From NCBI GenBank assembly GCA_002281855.1, contig NCHQ01000001.1, positions 540,021-604,020 of the forward strand: a DNA stretch of 64,000 bases, in the 5' to 3' direction. This DNA is from Rhodospirillales bacterium 24-66-33 (GTDB lineage Bacteria; Pseudomonadota; Alphaproteobacteria; Reyranellales; Reyranellaceae). The notes under the pieces are model-generated. The model saw only the letters and a list, made by a program, of their open reading frames with translations. It was not told the origin of the DNA and searched no databases. This document shows, piece by piece, positions 6,655 to 15,855 of the stretch (positions are counted from its first letter, which is position 1; each line of letters opens with the position of its first letter). The translations under genes and the position numbers were made by a program.

Positions 6655-8520
6655 ATGAGCGCGACTGCTGAAGAACTCGCCCTGTCCGAGTCGCTTGGTA
6701 ACCCGAGCCCCGGTGGGCGCTGGAAGTGGCTCGAGCCCATCAACGCGGTCGCGGCCCTGCTCATGCTGGGCATCGTCCTGCTCCTGCTGGCGGGCGTGGC
6801 CTCGCGCTATCTGTTCAATTTCCCGGTCGTGTGGATCGACGAGGTCTCTTCGATCAGCTTCATCTGGGTCGCGATGCTCGGCTCGGCGATGGCGCTCGAC
6901 CGCAACGAGCACCTTCGGCTGACGCTGTTCGTGAACTACTTCTCCGAGCGCCGCCGCACCTTCATCGATGCCTTCGGTCTCGTCGTCGTCGCGGCCGTCC
7001 TCCTCGCGCTGCTGCCGCACGCGGTCGAGTACACGATGGACGAGTGGTTCATCACCACGCCGGCGCTCGGTATTCCCAACAGCTTCCGTGTGGCGGCGAT
7101 CCCGTTCGGCATCGTGCTGATGCTCGTCCTGGTGATCCGCCGCGCATTGCGGTCGCCGGACCTGCGGGATCTGCTGGTATCGGCCGTCGTCGTGGGCGCG
7201 ATTGCCGGCCTGCTGTGGCATTTCTCCCCGCAGTTGGTCCGTGCCGGGAACTCGAAGCTGCTGCTCTTTCTCGTCCTTTTCGTCTCGGTCAGCCTTGCCT
7301 GCGGTGTGCCGATCGCCTTCTGCTTCGCCATCGGCACGATCAGCTACCTCGCGTTCGGCACCAATGCGCCCCTCTCGGTCGTGATCGGCCGCATGGACGA
7401 GGGCATGTCGAGCATCATCCTGCTGTCGGTGCCGGTGTTCCTGCTGCTGGGCTGCATCCTCGACGCCACCGGGATGGGCAAGGCCATCGTCGATTTCCTC
7501 GCCTCGTGGCTCGGGCATATCCGGGCCGGCATGTCCTATGTTCTGCTGGGATCGCTGTTCGTCGTCTCCGGCATCTCCGGCTCCAAGGTTTCGGACATGG
7601 CAACGGTGGCGCCCGCCCTGTTCCCCGAGATGAAGCGGCGCGGCAACAAGCCCCGGGAAATGATCGCCCTGCTCGCCACCGGCGCGGCCATGGCCGACAC
7701 GGTGCCGCCCAGCATCGTCCTGATCGTCCTGGGCTCCGTTGCCGGCGTTTCGATCGCGGCGCTGTTCACCAGCGGTTTCGCCATCGCGATGGTCCTGCTG
7801 CTGGGCCTCGCCATCCTGGCCCGCTGGAAGGCGCGCCACGAGGACATGTCGGGCGTGCGGCGGCCGAGCCTGCGTGTCATCGGCCGTACCGCGCTGATCG
7901 CGGCGCCGGCGCTGGTGCTCCCGTTCCTCATCCGCAGCACGGTTTCGGGCGGCGTCGCGACGGCCACCGAGGTCTCGACCATCGCGGTCCTGTACGCTGC
8001 CTTCGTCGGCGTGGTGCTCTACGGCGGCATAAGCCTGAGGAAATCCTACGCCATGCTGGTCGAGACGGCGGCCCTGACCGGCTCGATCCTGCTGATCCTG
8101 GGAACCGCCTCGGCCATGGCCTGGGCCATCACGCAGGCGGGCATCGCCCGCGACGTGACCCAGTTCATGGCCGCGATGCCGGGCGGCACCATCGTCTTCA
8201 TGATCCTCAGCATCGTGGTCTTCCTCATCCTGGGCTGCGTGCTCGAGGGCCTGCCGGCAATCGTGCTGATGGCGCCGCTGATGTTTCCGATCGCCAAGAG
8301 CCTCGGGGTGAACGACATCCACTACGCCATGACCATCGTGACCGCGATGAACATCGGCCTGATGACGCCGCCGATCGGGATCGGCTTCTACCTGGCATGC
8401 CGGATCGGCAACGTCTCACCGGACGAGGCAATCGGGGCGATCTGGTCGTATCTGCTCGCCTTGATGGCCGGCCTGGCGGTCATCGCCGCCGTGCCCTGGT
8501 TCTCGGTCGCCTTTCTGTAG
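6655..8520 (+). CDS. TRAP transporter fused permease (DctQ plus DctM)
   Basis: The protein has 621 residues. The first third (about 30-180) is a four-helix DctQ module with the conserved segment VWIDEVSSISFIWVAMLG. The rest is a DctM module of about a dozen helices, with motifs such as VPVFLLLGCILD, GISGSKVSDMATVAP, DTVPPSIVLIVLG, and a near-terminal MNIGLMTPPIGIGFYL. Fusion of Q and M in one chain is common. It imports the acid captured by the upstream protein using the sodium or proton gradient, in the inner membrane. ATG 6655 is preferred over a GTG at 6619, which would lie inside the hairpin stem. Confidence 0.93.
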   Translation: MSATAEELALSESLGNPSPGGRWKWLEPINAVAALLMLGIVLLLLAGVASRYLFNFPVVWIDEVSSISFIWVAMLGSAMALDRNEHLRLTLFVNYFSERRRTFIDAFGLVVVAAVLLALLPHAVEYTMDEWFITTPALGIPNSFRVAAIPFGIVLMLVLVIRRALRSPDLRDLLVSAVVVGAIAGLLWHFSPQLVRAGNSKLLLFLVLFVSVSLACGVPIAFCFAIGTISYLAFGTNAPLSVVIGRMDEGMSSIILLSVPVFLLLGCILDATGMGKAIVDFLASWLGHIRAGMSYVLLGSLFVVSGISGSKVSDMATVAPALFPEMKRRGNKPREMIALLATGAAMADTVPPSIVLIVLGSVAGVSIAALFTSGFAIAMVLLLGLAILARWKARHEDMSGVRRPSLRVIGRTALIAAPALVLPFLIRSTVSGGVATATEVSTIAVLYAAFVGVVLYGGISLRKSYAMLVETAALTGSILLILGTASAMAWAITQAGIARDVTQFMAAMPGGTIVFMILSIVVFLILGCVLEGLPAIVLMAPLMFPIAKSLGVNDIHYAMTIVTAMNIGLMTPPIGIGFYLACRIGNVSPDEAIGAIWSYLLALMAGLAVIAAVPWFSVAFL

Positions 8521-8560
8521 ACGGGCCGCCCGGGCCGCGTGTCCAGCGGCGGCGGGCGGT

Positions 8561-8636
8561 TGGTAGGCCCGGCAGGATTCGAACCTGCGACATAACCGTT
8601 ATGAGCGGCTCGTTCTAACCGCTGAACTACGGGCCC
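8561..8636 (-). tRNA. tRNA with CAU anticodon, probably tRNA-Ile2 (lysidine type)
   Basis: A 76-nt cloverleaf with encoded CCA folds fully: acceptor GGGCCCG/CGGGCCT, D arm GTTC/GAAC, anticodon stem AGCCG/CGGTT with loop CTCATAA, and T arm GCAGG/CCTGC with TTCGAAT. The anticodon CAU could mean elongator Met or minor Ile. C4-G69 and C5-G68 pairs in the acceptor stem are known TilS determinants in tRNA-Ile2, so Ile2 is favoured. The T loop starts TTCGAAT and the D loop is short; initiator tRNA is excluded because the three G-C pairs of the initiator anticodon stem are absent. Confidence 0.93.
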
Positions 8637-8655
8637 CCGCAACCGACGGGCTGCG

Positions 8656-8684
8656 CCCCGGCCGCGCCGGGGCCGGCTCTTATA
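8656..8684 (-). promoter_or_regulatory. Hairpin and TATAAG box between response-regulator gene and tRNA
   Basis: Reading leftwards, TATAAG (8684-8679) is a good -10 for the tRNA, though no clear -35 is seen. CCCCGGC (8656-8662) and GCCGGGG (8666-8672) form a 7-bp stem just downstream. The stem has no T-run; it may end readthrough from the regulator gene or be part of the tRNA precursor. Confidence 0.4.
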
Positions 8685-8690
8685 GCCCGG

Positions 8691-9398
8691 CTATTCGACG
8701 GGCGGCACGAACATATAGCCGACACCGCGCACGGTGCGGATCACCGTCGGCTTGTCCGCCGCCGGCTCGATCTTGCGCCGGATGCGCGTGATCCGCAGGT
8801 CGATCGATCGGTCGAACGGGTCGCGGGCGCGGTGGCTGGTCGTCTCCAGCAGCCAGTCACGCGACAGCGGACGATTGGGGTTTTCCGCGAAGATCTTCAG
8901 GACATCGAACTCGCCCGATGTCAGCGGAACATCGATGTTGTCGACGTCAAGAAGCTGGCGCTTGGCCAGATCGAGCACGTGGCCGCCCATCCGCACGCGC
9001 TCGAGCCGGGAGGGGGTCGCCTTGGCGACCGACCGGCGCAGGACGCTCTTGCAGCGGGCCAGCAGCTCGCGCGGCTCGTAGGGCTTGGCGACATAGTCGT
9101 CGGCGCCGCTTTCGAGGCCCAGCACCTTGTCGACCGGATCGGTGGCCGCGGTCAGCATGATGATGCCGACACGGGTGTTGCTCTCGCGCAGCCAGCGGGC
9201 GAGTGCGAAACCGTCGTCCGCACCCGGAAGCTGGACATCGAGCAGGACGAGGTCAGGCATCGACCGGGAGAGCTGGCGGCGCATCTGGGCGCCGTTCTCG
9301 ACGGCCGTGACCTTGAGCTCGTGATTGGACAGATAGGTCTCGGCGGCCTTGCGCTGAAATGCGTCGTCTTCGACCAACAACACGGACGGAAGCTGCAT
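8691..9398 (-). CDS. OmpR-family response regulator (TorR-like)
   Basis: The protein has 235 residues. The receiver domain (about 4-118) has the acidic pair D11/D12, the phospho-acceptor D54 in LVLLDVQLPG, a Thr in MLTAAT and the conserved K105 in AKPYEPRELL. The C-terminal winged helix (about 135-232) ends in the usual RTVRGVGYMF. It faces away from a hybrid sensor kinase and an Hpt gene, so it is probably the final acceptor of that phosphorelay, as TorR is for TorS. The intergenic region has a perfect TATAAT for this gene. Confidence 0.95.
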   Translation of the reverse strand: MQLPSVLLVEDDAFQRKAAETYLSNHELKVTAVENGAQMRRQLSRSMPDLVLLDVQLPGADDGFALARWLRESNTRVGIIMLTAATDPVDKVLGLESGADDYVAKPYEPRELLARCKSVLRRSVAKATPSRLERVRMGGHVLDLAKRQLLDVDNIDVPLTSGEFDVLKIFAENPNRPLSRDWLLETTSHRARDPFDRSIDLRITRIRRKIEPAADKPTVIRTVRGVGYMFVPPVE

Positions 9399-9561
9399 GT
9401 TTTAACCTAATAAATGACGTTTAATGCCTTCAAATTAACACTATTTCTCAACGAATTATATCGTTTTCTTGATATCTTTGATACGATTGGCGGTGCGGGA
9501 AATCCGCAAGCTGTAGCTGCCCGATCGGGCGGCGGCTCAAACCCTGGTTTTGGGATGGTTG
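9399..9561. promoter_or_regulatory. AT-rich divergent control region of the phosphorelay genes
   Basis: This stretch is strikingly AT-rich compared with its surroundings. On the minus strand TATAAT (9460-9455) is a perfect -10 for the response regulator, giving a leader of about 50 nt. Two direct repeats TTGATA (9469-9474 and 9478-9483) lie at the position of its -35 and could be sites for an OmpR-type protein, which binds direct repeats. No convincing promoter was found for the kinase on the plus strand. Confidence 0.55.
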
Positions 9562-11694
9562 ATGTCGCTCGCTGCCGCTGATCCGGCCGCTCCTCCAGTC
9601 AACGAGGCGGAGGCGGCCGCGTACCAGGACCGGTTCGTCCGGGCCGAACTGGTGCGGCGCCTGTTCCAGGGATCGGCCCCGTCGCGCTATTTTTCGTTCG
9701 TCCTGTGGCCGGTGATCGCTGCCATCTACTGGCGGCAGATCGACCTGGTCGAACTGGCCGGACCCTTCGGGGCCTACCTCGTCGTGACCCTGGGCTTCGA
9801 CCTTCTCCGGCATCGTTTCGCGCAGGACCGCCCTGACGATGAGCAGACGCTCCGCTGGGGGTGGTGGTTCGCGGGCTTCACCTTCCTGGGCGGCGCCTGC
9901 TGGGGCTGGGCAGGCTATCTGGTGGCCTCTCGGGATTTCGAGCTGCAGCGCATGCTGCTGGGGCTCGTGCTCCTGGCCACGGTCACGACGGCGGTGCCGA
10001 CCCGCTCGGCCCATCCTCCGACCTTCTACGCCTTCGCTGTCGCCACGGCGGCGCCGCTCCTGCTGTTACTCGTCGCCTCGGGCGGCCCATTCTACCAGCT
10101 CGTGGGCATCGCAGGCGCCGCCTATGTCGGCCACCTGATGGCCTATGTGCGCGACGTGCACCGCTGGCAGTACGACAATATCGCCCTGGCCTACGAGAAG
10201 GAGGATTTGGCGCGCCGGCTGCAGATTGCCTATGACGAAGCCCGGCAGGCCCGCGACGCGGCCCTGGCGGCCCAGCGCGACGCCGAGAAGGCGAACCAGG
10301 CCAAGTCGACCTTCCTCGCCACCATGAGCCACGAGATCCGCACGCCGATGAACGGCGTGCTGGGCATGATCGACATCCTGGAGCGCACCGAACTCTCGCC
10401 CGACCAGCGCGACCAGCTGGGAACGGTGCGCTATTCGGCGGCGTCGCTGCTAAGGATCATCGACGACATCCTGGATTTCTCCAAGATCGAGGCCGGGCGC
10501 CTCGATCTCGAGCGGGTCGAGTTCTCCACCGTCGAGCTGATCGAAGGCGCGGCCGAGGCGCTGGCCGCCCGGGCCGCCGAGAAGGGGCTGATCCTGTCGG
10601 CCTATGTGGCGTCAGAGGTACCGGCTCGCGCCATCGGCGATCCGCTGCGTCTGCAGCAGATCCTGTTCAACCTGCTGGGCAACGCCATCAAGTTCACGGA
10701 GAAGGGCAGCGTCCGCCTCTTCCTCGAAGGAGAGGGCGGGGAGCTGGACGGCGCGCTCGTGCTCCGCATCAGGGTGGTCGACACGGGGATCGGTCTCACG
10801 GCCGCCCAGCGCGATCGTCTGTTCAACCCGTTCGTCCAGGCCGACAGTTCGACGACCCGCCGCTTCGGCGGCACCGGGCTTGGCCTGTCCATCGTGCGGC
10901 GCCTCGCCGAAGCGATGGACGGCCGCGTCGAGGTGCACAGCGCGCCCGGGGTCGGATCGACCTTCGTCGTCACGGTGACGCTCCAGGCGGCGGCGCCGGC
11001 ACAGGCCGCCGCCGGGCTTCCCCTCCAGGATCTTTCCCTCGTCCTCTCCCTGCCGGACCCGCAGGAGAGCGCCGCCATCGCGCGCTATCTGCGCGACGCG
11101 GGCGCCGAAGTCGACGTCGTGGTGTCGTCCCAGACGGCGGTAACCATCGAAGGTTCGAACGACCAGCTGTGCCTCGCCGACTTGAAACGCCCGTGGCGGC
11201 GCGACGTGCTGGTCAGGGCGATCGCGCAGGCGGCCGGGCGGCCGGGCTGTGTCGCTCCGGCCGCGGCCGCGGCCGCACCGGCTGCGGCCGTACGGCTGGG
11301 CGGCCGAGTCCTGGTCGTCGACGACAATTCGGTCAACCGCAAGATCCTGGCGCGGCAGCTCGAACTGGCCGGGACATCGGCCGACATGGCGGCTGGCGGC
11401 GAGGAGGCGCTCGCGATGTGGCGCACCCGTTCCTACGACCTGATGCTCGCCGACCTGCAGATGCCCGACATGGATGGCTTCGAGCTGGCGCGGCGCATCC
11501 GCCAGGGTGAGGCATCGACCGGCAGCGCACGCCTTCCGATCCTGGCCGTCACCGCCAGCACGCTGGAGTCGGAGGAAGAGCGCAGCCGGGCGGCCGGGAT
11601 GGACGGTTTCATCACCAAGCCGGTCGGCATCGAGCAGCTGAAGGCGACCCTCGAAGTCTGGCTGAAGGATGCATGTCGGCAGAACGCGGCATGA
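9562..11694 (+). CDS. Hybrid sensor histidine kinase with C-terminal receiver
   Basis: The protein has 710 residues from ATG 9562 (a TTG at 9550 is possible). The N-terminal 200 residues hold about six hydrophobic segments with very short loops, so sensing is probably within or at the membrane. A coiled segment rich in Arg, Ala and Gln leads to the HisKA domain with phospho-acceptor His257 in TMSHEIRTP. The ATPase domain shows the N box (LLGNAIKFT), G1 (DTGIGL) and G2 (GGTGLGLSI). The receiver (about 590-705) has Asp631 in [11 protein letters not shown] and a Lys in ITKPVG. The next gene overlaps by four bases (ATGA) and supplies the Hpt step. Confidence 0.95.
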   Translation: MSLAAADPAAPPVNEAEAAAYQDRFVRAELVRRLFQGSAPSRYFSFVLWPVIAAIYWRQIDLVELAGPFGAYLVVTLGFDLLRHRFAQDRPDDEQTLRWGWWFAGFTFLGGACWGWAGYLVASRDFELQRMLLGLVLLATVTTAVPTRSAHPPTFYAFAVATAAPLLLLLVASGGPFYQLVGIAGAAYVGHLMAYVRDVHRWQYDNIALAYEKEDLARRLQIAYDEARQARDAALAAQRDAEKANQAKSTFLATMSHEIRTPMNGVLGMIDILERTELSPDQRDQLGTVRYSAASLLRIIDDILDFSKIEAGRLDLERVEFSTVELIEGAAEALAARAAEKGLILSAYVASEVPARAIGDPLRLQQILFNLLGNAIKFTEKGSVRLFLEGEGGELDGALVLRIRVVDTGIGLTAAQRDRLFNPFVQADSSTTRRFGGTGLGLSIVRRLAEAMDGRVEVHSAPGVGSTFVVTVTLQAAAPAQAAAGLPLQDLSLVLSLPDPQESAAIARYLRDAGAEVDVVVSSQTAVTIEGSNDQLCLADLKRPWRRDVLVRAIAQAAGRPGCVAPAAAAAAPAAAVRLGGRVLVVDDNSVNRKILARQLELAGTSADMAAGGEEALAMWRTRSYDLMLADLQMPDMDGFELARRIRQGEASTGSARLPILAVTASTLESEEERSRAAGMDGFITKPVGIEQLKATLEVWLKDACRQNAA

Positions 11695-12047
11695 GCCCGG
11701 CCTATGATCGCGACCGGCTCATCGAGCTGTTCGGCGGCGACGCGGCGACGCTCGCGGAGATCGAGCGCGAGTTCCTCGACACGGCACGGGGCGTCCATCG
11801 GGAGATTCGCGAGACCGAGAATCTCGAGACGATCGCGCGGGCGGCGCATCGGCTGAAAGGGACTGCCGGCATGATCGGCGCAGTGACCCTCGGCCGGATC
11901 GCCGACGCCGTGGAGCGAGCGGCCAAGGGCGGGGATCTGCCGGGCGTGCGCAGCCTCGACGATGCCTTGGTGCAGGAAGTGGCGCGGGTCGCCGCCCAGG
12001 CCGGCGCGGATCAGGCCCGCGGCCGGAGCATCACCGTCGCGGAGTAG
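11691..12047 (+). CDS. Hpt phosphotransfer protein
   Basis: The protein has 118 residues and a single Hpt four-helix domain, with phospho-acceptor His53 in the [10 protein letters not shown] motif. It starts within the kinase's stop codon (ATGA at 11691-11694); another ATG at 11673 would give a longer overlap. It should carry phosphate from Asp631 of the hybrid kinase to Asp54 of the divergent response regulator, a step that TorS- or ArcB-type kinases do with a fused domain. Its 3' end overlaps the convergent thioesterase gene by 37 bp. Confidence 0.92.
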   Translation: MSPAYDRDRLIELFGGDAATLAEIEREFLDTARGVHREIRETENLETIARAAHRLKGTAGMIGAVTLGRIADAVERAAKGGDLPGVRSLDDALVQEVARVAAQAGADQARGRSITVAE

Positions 12048-12925
12048 GAGAGCAGGGCCTTGCCATTCTGTTCCAGCAGACCGCGCAGGAAGGCGATCGA
12101 CCGGCCGCGCTTGGGCACTTCCACCCGCGTGACCAGCGGCGCGGAGATGTCGCCCGCGGCCAGGAACTCGGCGGCGAAGGAGACGGTGGTCGGCGCGAGA
12201 TCGGTCGTCATCGCCGCGGCGCGCGTGATGGCGGTGTCGGCGAAACTCATCATGTAGCCGCCATGCAGCGCCCCGCCGGAGTTGCACATGCGCGCCAGCG
12301 TCGGCTGTACCAACGAGGCGCCATCGGCCTCCTTGCGCACGAAGGCCGGGCCGATATGGGTGGAATAGGCGCTGGCCTTGAACGGCTCGAATCCCTCGGG
12401 AACGACCTGCGGCGGCAGGGCGATCCTCGATGGCGCCTGCTCGTCCTTGCGGGCCATGGCCTTGGCGCGCGCGACGTGGCGGCACACGCCTGACCACAGC
12501 GCGATCGTGCGGCCTTCCTGGGTGATCGAGCCGCGCGCGAAGGCGAGGCGGCCCGTGACCTGCAGCGGCTCGCCGCGCGCTTCGAGCGGCGGCCCGATGA
12601 CCGCGCCGTTCACGAACTCCACCGCGATGCTCACCGTCATGGCGAAGGAGGAATTGGTGCCGCCGTCGGCGGCGCGGCCGGCCACCAGGCAGAGCGCGTA
12701 GTCGGCAAAGGTCAGGATGCCGCCGCCATGCACTCCGCCCATATAGTTGCCGTGACGCGCGAGCGTCGGCAGCACGCAGTGAACCGTGCCGGCCGTGCGC
12801 GCATCGCCCTGGAGGTCGAAATAGAACGGCCCGACATGGTCCTCGAACGGATCCGGCGGTACGAACACGGTGTAGCGCGAAAGGTCGATGCCCCAGGAGG
12901 CAAGGTCGGGAAAGGTGTTGGGCAT
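12011..12925 (-). CDS. Tandem hotdog thioesterase (PaaI-type)
   Basis: The protein has 304 residues and two hotdog domains. Each has the PaaI-type signature: MGGVHGGGILTFADYA (about 79-94) in the first and GGALHGGYMMSFADTA (about 219-234) in the second, with the helix-starting HGG and the acidic residue of the active site. Such proteins hydrolyse acyl-CoA thioesters; two domains in one chain mimic the usual dimer. ATG 12925 is preferred to a TTG at 12976. It faces an enoyl-CoA hydratase, so a role in fatty or branched acyl-CoA metabolism is likely but not proven. Confidence 0.88.
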   Translation of the reverse strand: MPNTFPDLASWGIDLSRYTVFVPPDPFEDHVGPFYFDLQGDARTAGTVHCVLPTLARHGNYMGGVHGGGILTFADYALCLVAGRAADGGTNSSFAMTVSIAVEFVNGAVIGPPLEARGEPLQVTGRLAFARGSITQEGRTIALWSGVCRHVARAKAMARKDEQAPSRIALPPQVVPEGFEPFKASAYSTHIGPAFVRKEADGASLVQPTLARMCNSGGALHGGYMMSFADTAITRAAAMTTDLAPTTVSFAAEFLAAGDISAPLVTRVEVPKRGRSIAFLRGLLEQNGKALLSYSATVMLRPRA

Positions 12926-13003
12926 TGGCTCTTGTGAAGCGTCGTTGGCGGGTTCTAATAGGGGAGAATCAGCCAATCACAAAGACCCACGGAGCGAAAC
13001 GAC

Positions 13004-13789
13004 ATGGCGGAAGCCGCGCACAAGATCGAGGTCCGTCGCGACACGCGCGATGCCGGCACGGTGGCCCATCTCGTGTTCGACAATGCGCGGCGCCTCAACG
13101 TCCTGAATCCGGCGGCCTTGCACGATCTCACCGCAACCTTCCACGCGCTGTCGACCGAAGAGGATCTGCGCGTCGTCGTCTTCTCCGGCGCCGGCGGCCG
13201 GGCCTTCATAGGCGGCGCCGACATCAACCACATGGCAGGGATGCGCACCTCCGAGGATGGCCGCACCTTCATCACCATGGTCCACAAGCTCTGCCAGTCG
13301 ATCCGTGACTGTCCCGTGCCGGTGATCTGCCGCATGGAAGGCTACACGCTGGGCGCCGGCCTCGAAGTGGCGGCGGCCTGCGACCTGCGCATCGCCACGG
13401 ACAGCGCTCATTTCGGCATGCCCGAGGTCAAGGTCGGCATTCCCTCCGTCGTCGAGGCGGCGCTGCTGCCTCGCCTGATCGGCTGGGGTCGCACCTCGTG
13501 GATGCTGCTGACCGGTGAGAACATCGATTCGCGCAAGGCCGAGGCCTGGGGCATGGTCGAGGAGGTCGTGGAGACGGCGAAGATCGACGCGGCCATCGAG
13601 CGCTGCGTGCATTCGATCGTCGAGGCGACGCCGCTTGCCGTCCGCGCGCAGAAGCGCCTGATGCGGCGCTGGGAGCGACTGCCGCTCGACGAGGCCGTTC
13701 AGGCCGGCATCGATTCCTTCGCCCAGTCGGTGGCCGAGGGCGAGCACATCGAACGCATGGGTGCGTTCGTCAATCGCAAGAAGAAGTAG
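13004..13789 (+). CDS. Enoyl-CoA hydratase/isomerase family protein
   Basis: The protein has 261 residues, the normal crotonase length. The oxyanion-hole segments are seen as GAGGRAFIGGADI (about 64-76) and EGYTLGAGLEVAAACDLRIA (about 111-130). The second active-site region is GMPEVKVGIPSVVEAALLPRLIG; in it the usual catalytic Glu is present at the expected PEV position (about 145), while the second Glu of true hydratases is less clear. It could be a hydratase, isomerase or lyase. It is followed after 21 bp by the AtuA-family gene, suggesting a shared acyl-CoA pathway. Confidence 0.9.
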   Translation: MAEAAHKIEVRRDTRDAGTVAHLVFDNARRLNVLNPAALHDLTATFHALSTEEDLRVVVFSGAGGRAFIGGADINHMAGMRTSEDGRTFITMVHKLCQSIRDCPVPVICRMEGYTLGAGLEVAAACDLRIATDSAHFGMPEVKVGIPSVVEAALLPRLIGWGRTSWMLLTGENIDSRKAEAWGMVEEVVETAKIDAAIERCVHSIVEATPLAVRAQKRLMRRWERLPLDEAVQAGIDSFAQSVAEGEHIERMGAFVNRKKK

Positions 13790-13810
13790 GGCGACGAGAG
13801 GGGCTGCACG

Positions 13811-15604
13811 ATGAGCAAGGAAACGGTCCGCATCGGCTGCCATTCGGGCTTCTGGGGCGACACCGAGACCGCTGCCGTGCAGCTCGTGCGGCACGGCAAC
13901 GTCGACTATCTGGTGAGCGACTATCTCGCCGAGGTCACCATGTCGATCATGGCGGGACAGAAGCTGCGCAATCCCCAGGCGGGCTACGCCGTCGACTTCG
14001 TCTCGGTCGTCATGGCGCCGCTGGCGCGCGAGATCGCCGAGAAGAAGATCAAGGTCGTGACCAATGCCGGTGGCGTCAATCCGCTGGCCTGCCGCGACGC
14101 GGTGCTGAAGGCGTGTGAGGCGGCGGGCGTGACGCTCAAGGTCGCGGTCGTACTGGGCGACGACATCCTGCCGCGCGTCGACGAATTCCGCGCCGCCGGA
14201 ATCCGCGAGATGGATACGGGGGCGGAGCTGCCGTCGAAGATCGCCAGCATGAACGCCTATCTCGGCGGCTTTCCAATCGCCCGGGCGTTGGCCGAGGGCG
14301 CCGACGTGGTCATCACCGGCCGCTGCGTCGATTCGGCCGTGACGCTGGGCGCATTGATCCACGCCTTCTCCTGGACGCCGGAAGAGTTCGATCGCCTCGC
14401 CGCAGGGACGCTGTGCGGCCACATCATCGAATGCGGTGCGCAGTGCAACGGCGGCAACTTCACCGATTGGCGGCTGGTGCCGGACTACGACAATATGGGC
14501 TTCCCGATTGCCGAAGTGTCGAGCGACGGCAGCTTCGTGCTGTCCAAGCCCGACGACACCGGCGGGCTGATCACGACGGCGACGGTTGCCGAGCAGATGC
14601 TCTACGAGATCGGGGATCCGCGCGCCTACATGGTGCCCGACGTGGTGTGCGACTTCACGCATGCGACCTACGAGCAGGTGGCCAAGGACCGCGTGCGGGT
14701 GAGTGGTGCCCGGGGGCGGCCGCCGACCGACACCTACAAGGTCTCGACGACCTGGCCCGACGGCTACAAGTTCAGCTCGATCTTCATGATGGGGGGACGC
14801 GAGGCGGTTGCGAAGGGACGCCACAGCGCGGAATCGATCATCAAGAAGACGCGCCGCATGTTCGCCGAGAAGGGCATGGCGGATTATCGCGACGTCAGCA
14901 TCGAGGTGATCGGCAGCGAGGCGACCTACGGGCCGCACGGTCGTGTGCCCGACGCGCGCGAGGTCGTCGTGAAGATCGCCGCCAAACACGACCAGAAGGA
15001 AGCGCTGGTGCTGCTCGGCCGCGAGATCTCGCCGATGTCGACGGGTGGTGTCGTGGGCATGACGGGCAGTTTCGGTGCTGGCCGCGTCTCGCCATCGCCC
15101 GTCATCCGCATGTTCTCCTGCCTGCTGCCGAAGTCGATGGTGCCGGTCACGGTCGATGTCGACGGCCATCGCATCGCGATGCAGGAAGGCGCTTTGAGCG
15201 GCGGCTTCACGACGGCGCAGCTGCCGGTCGAGGCCCCGCCGGCGCCATCGCTCCCGACGGACGACACGGTCACCGTGCCGATGATTGCTCTCGCTTACGG
15301 CCGGTCCGGGGACAAGGGCGACAATGCCAATATCGGCATCTTCGCGCGCCAGCCCGAGTACGAGCCCATCCTCGATGCCGAGGTGACGGAAGAGGCGGTG
15401 GCGAAGTACTTCGCCCATCGGATCGAGGGACCGGTCACGCGCTGGCGGCTGCCGGGCATCAAGGGTTTCAACTTCCTGTTGCGCAAGGCGCTGGGCGGCG
15501 GCGGCATGGCCTCGCTCAAGGCCGATCCGCTGGCCAAGGCGTTTGCCCAGATGTTGCTGGACATGCCGGTCCGCGTGCCGAAGTCGCTGGCCGCCAAGCT
15601 GTAG
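13811..15604 (+). CDS. AtuA family protein (DUF1446), full-length two-domain form
   Basis: The protein has 597 residues. The large N-terminal domain (about 5-450) starts VRIGCHSGFWGD and has the conserved VTNAGGVNPLAC, VITGRCVDSAV and CGAQCNGGNF stretches of the DUF1446/AtuA family. A C-terminal domain (about 485-590, from IALAYGRSGDKGDNANIGI) is a separate gene in some genomes and is fused here. AtuA is needed for citronellol and related acyclic terpene use in Pseudomonas, but its chemistry is not established. The carboxylase genes of a complete atu cluster are absent here, so a terpene substrate is only a guess. Confidence 0.9.
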   Translation: MSKETVRIGCHSGFWGDTETAAVQLVRHGNVDYLVSDYLAEVTMSIMAGQKLRNPQAGYAVDFVSVVMAPLAREIAEKKIKVVTNAGGVNPLACRDAVLKACEAAGVTLKVAVVLGDDILPRVDEFRAAGIREMDTGAELPSKIASMNAYLGGFPIARALAEGADVVITGRCVDSAVTLGALIHAFSWTPEEFDRLAAGTLCGHIIECGAQCNGGNFTDWRLVPDYDNMGFPIAEVSSDGSFVLSKPDDTGGLITTATVAEQMLYEIGDPRAYMVPDVVCDFTHATYEQVAKDRVRVSGARGRPPTDTYKVSTTWPDGYKFSSIFMMGGREAVAKGRHSAESIIKKTRRMFAEKGMADYRDVSIEVIGSEATYGPHGRVPDAREVVVKIAAKHDQKEALVLLGREISPMSTGGVVGMTGSFGAGRVSPSPVIRMFSCLLPKSMVPVTVDVDGHRIAMQEGALSGGFTTAQLPVEAPPAPSLPTDDTVTVPMIALAYGRSGDKGDNANIGIFARQPEYEPILDAEVTEEAVAKYFAHRIEGPVTRWRLPGIKGFNFLLRKALGGGGMASLKADPLAKAFAQMLLDMPVRVPKSLAAKL

Positions 15605-15783
15605 CCTTAACGGCCGACGCCGGGGCGCGAGGAAGACGACCGGGACCGCAATTCCCCGACCGGTGACCTGGATCGCATCGAGCCGGATGACGAGCAGCGC
15701 GTCCGCCATCGAGGCTTTCTGGCGCTCGCGGCACGGTCGCATGAAGCTCGATGCCCGCCGCTGCGGTCGTCGAGTGCCGCACG

Positions 15784-15804
15784 CCCCCCCCCCCCTTTTT
15801 TTTT
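15784..15804. repeat. Homopolymer run, 12 C followed by 9 T
   Basis: This low-complexity stretch is unlike anything else in the window. It is in a non-coding region, so length changes would not shift a reading frame. It could be a weak terminator element for the AtuA gene, a slippage-prone site, or an assembly error. Confidence 0.85.
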
Positions 15805-15855
15805 GCTCGCCTTCACCGGCCCTGAATTCGCGCCGCCCGCGAAAATATATATCGA

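Noticed and set aside
6726..8618. Second large frame within the fused TRAP permease
   Set aside because: It is a +1 shadow of the permease with Arg-, Gly- and His-rich product and no membrane segments.
15784..15804. Intrinsic terminator
   Set aside because: There is a T-run but no G-rich stem pairing with the C-run upstream.
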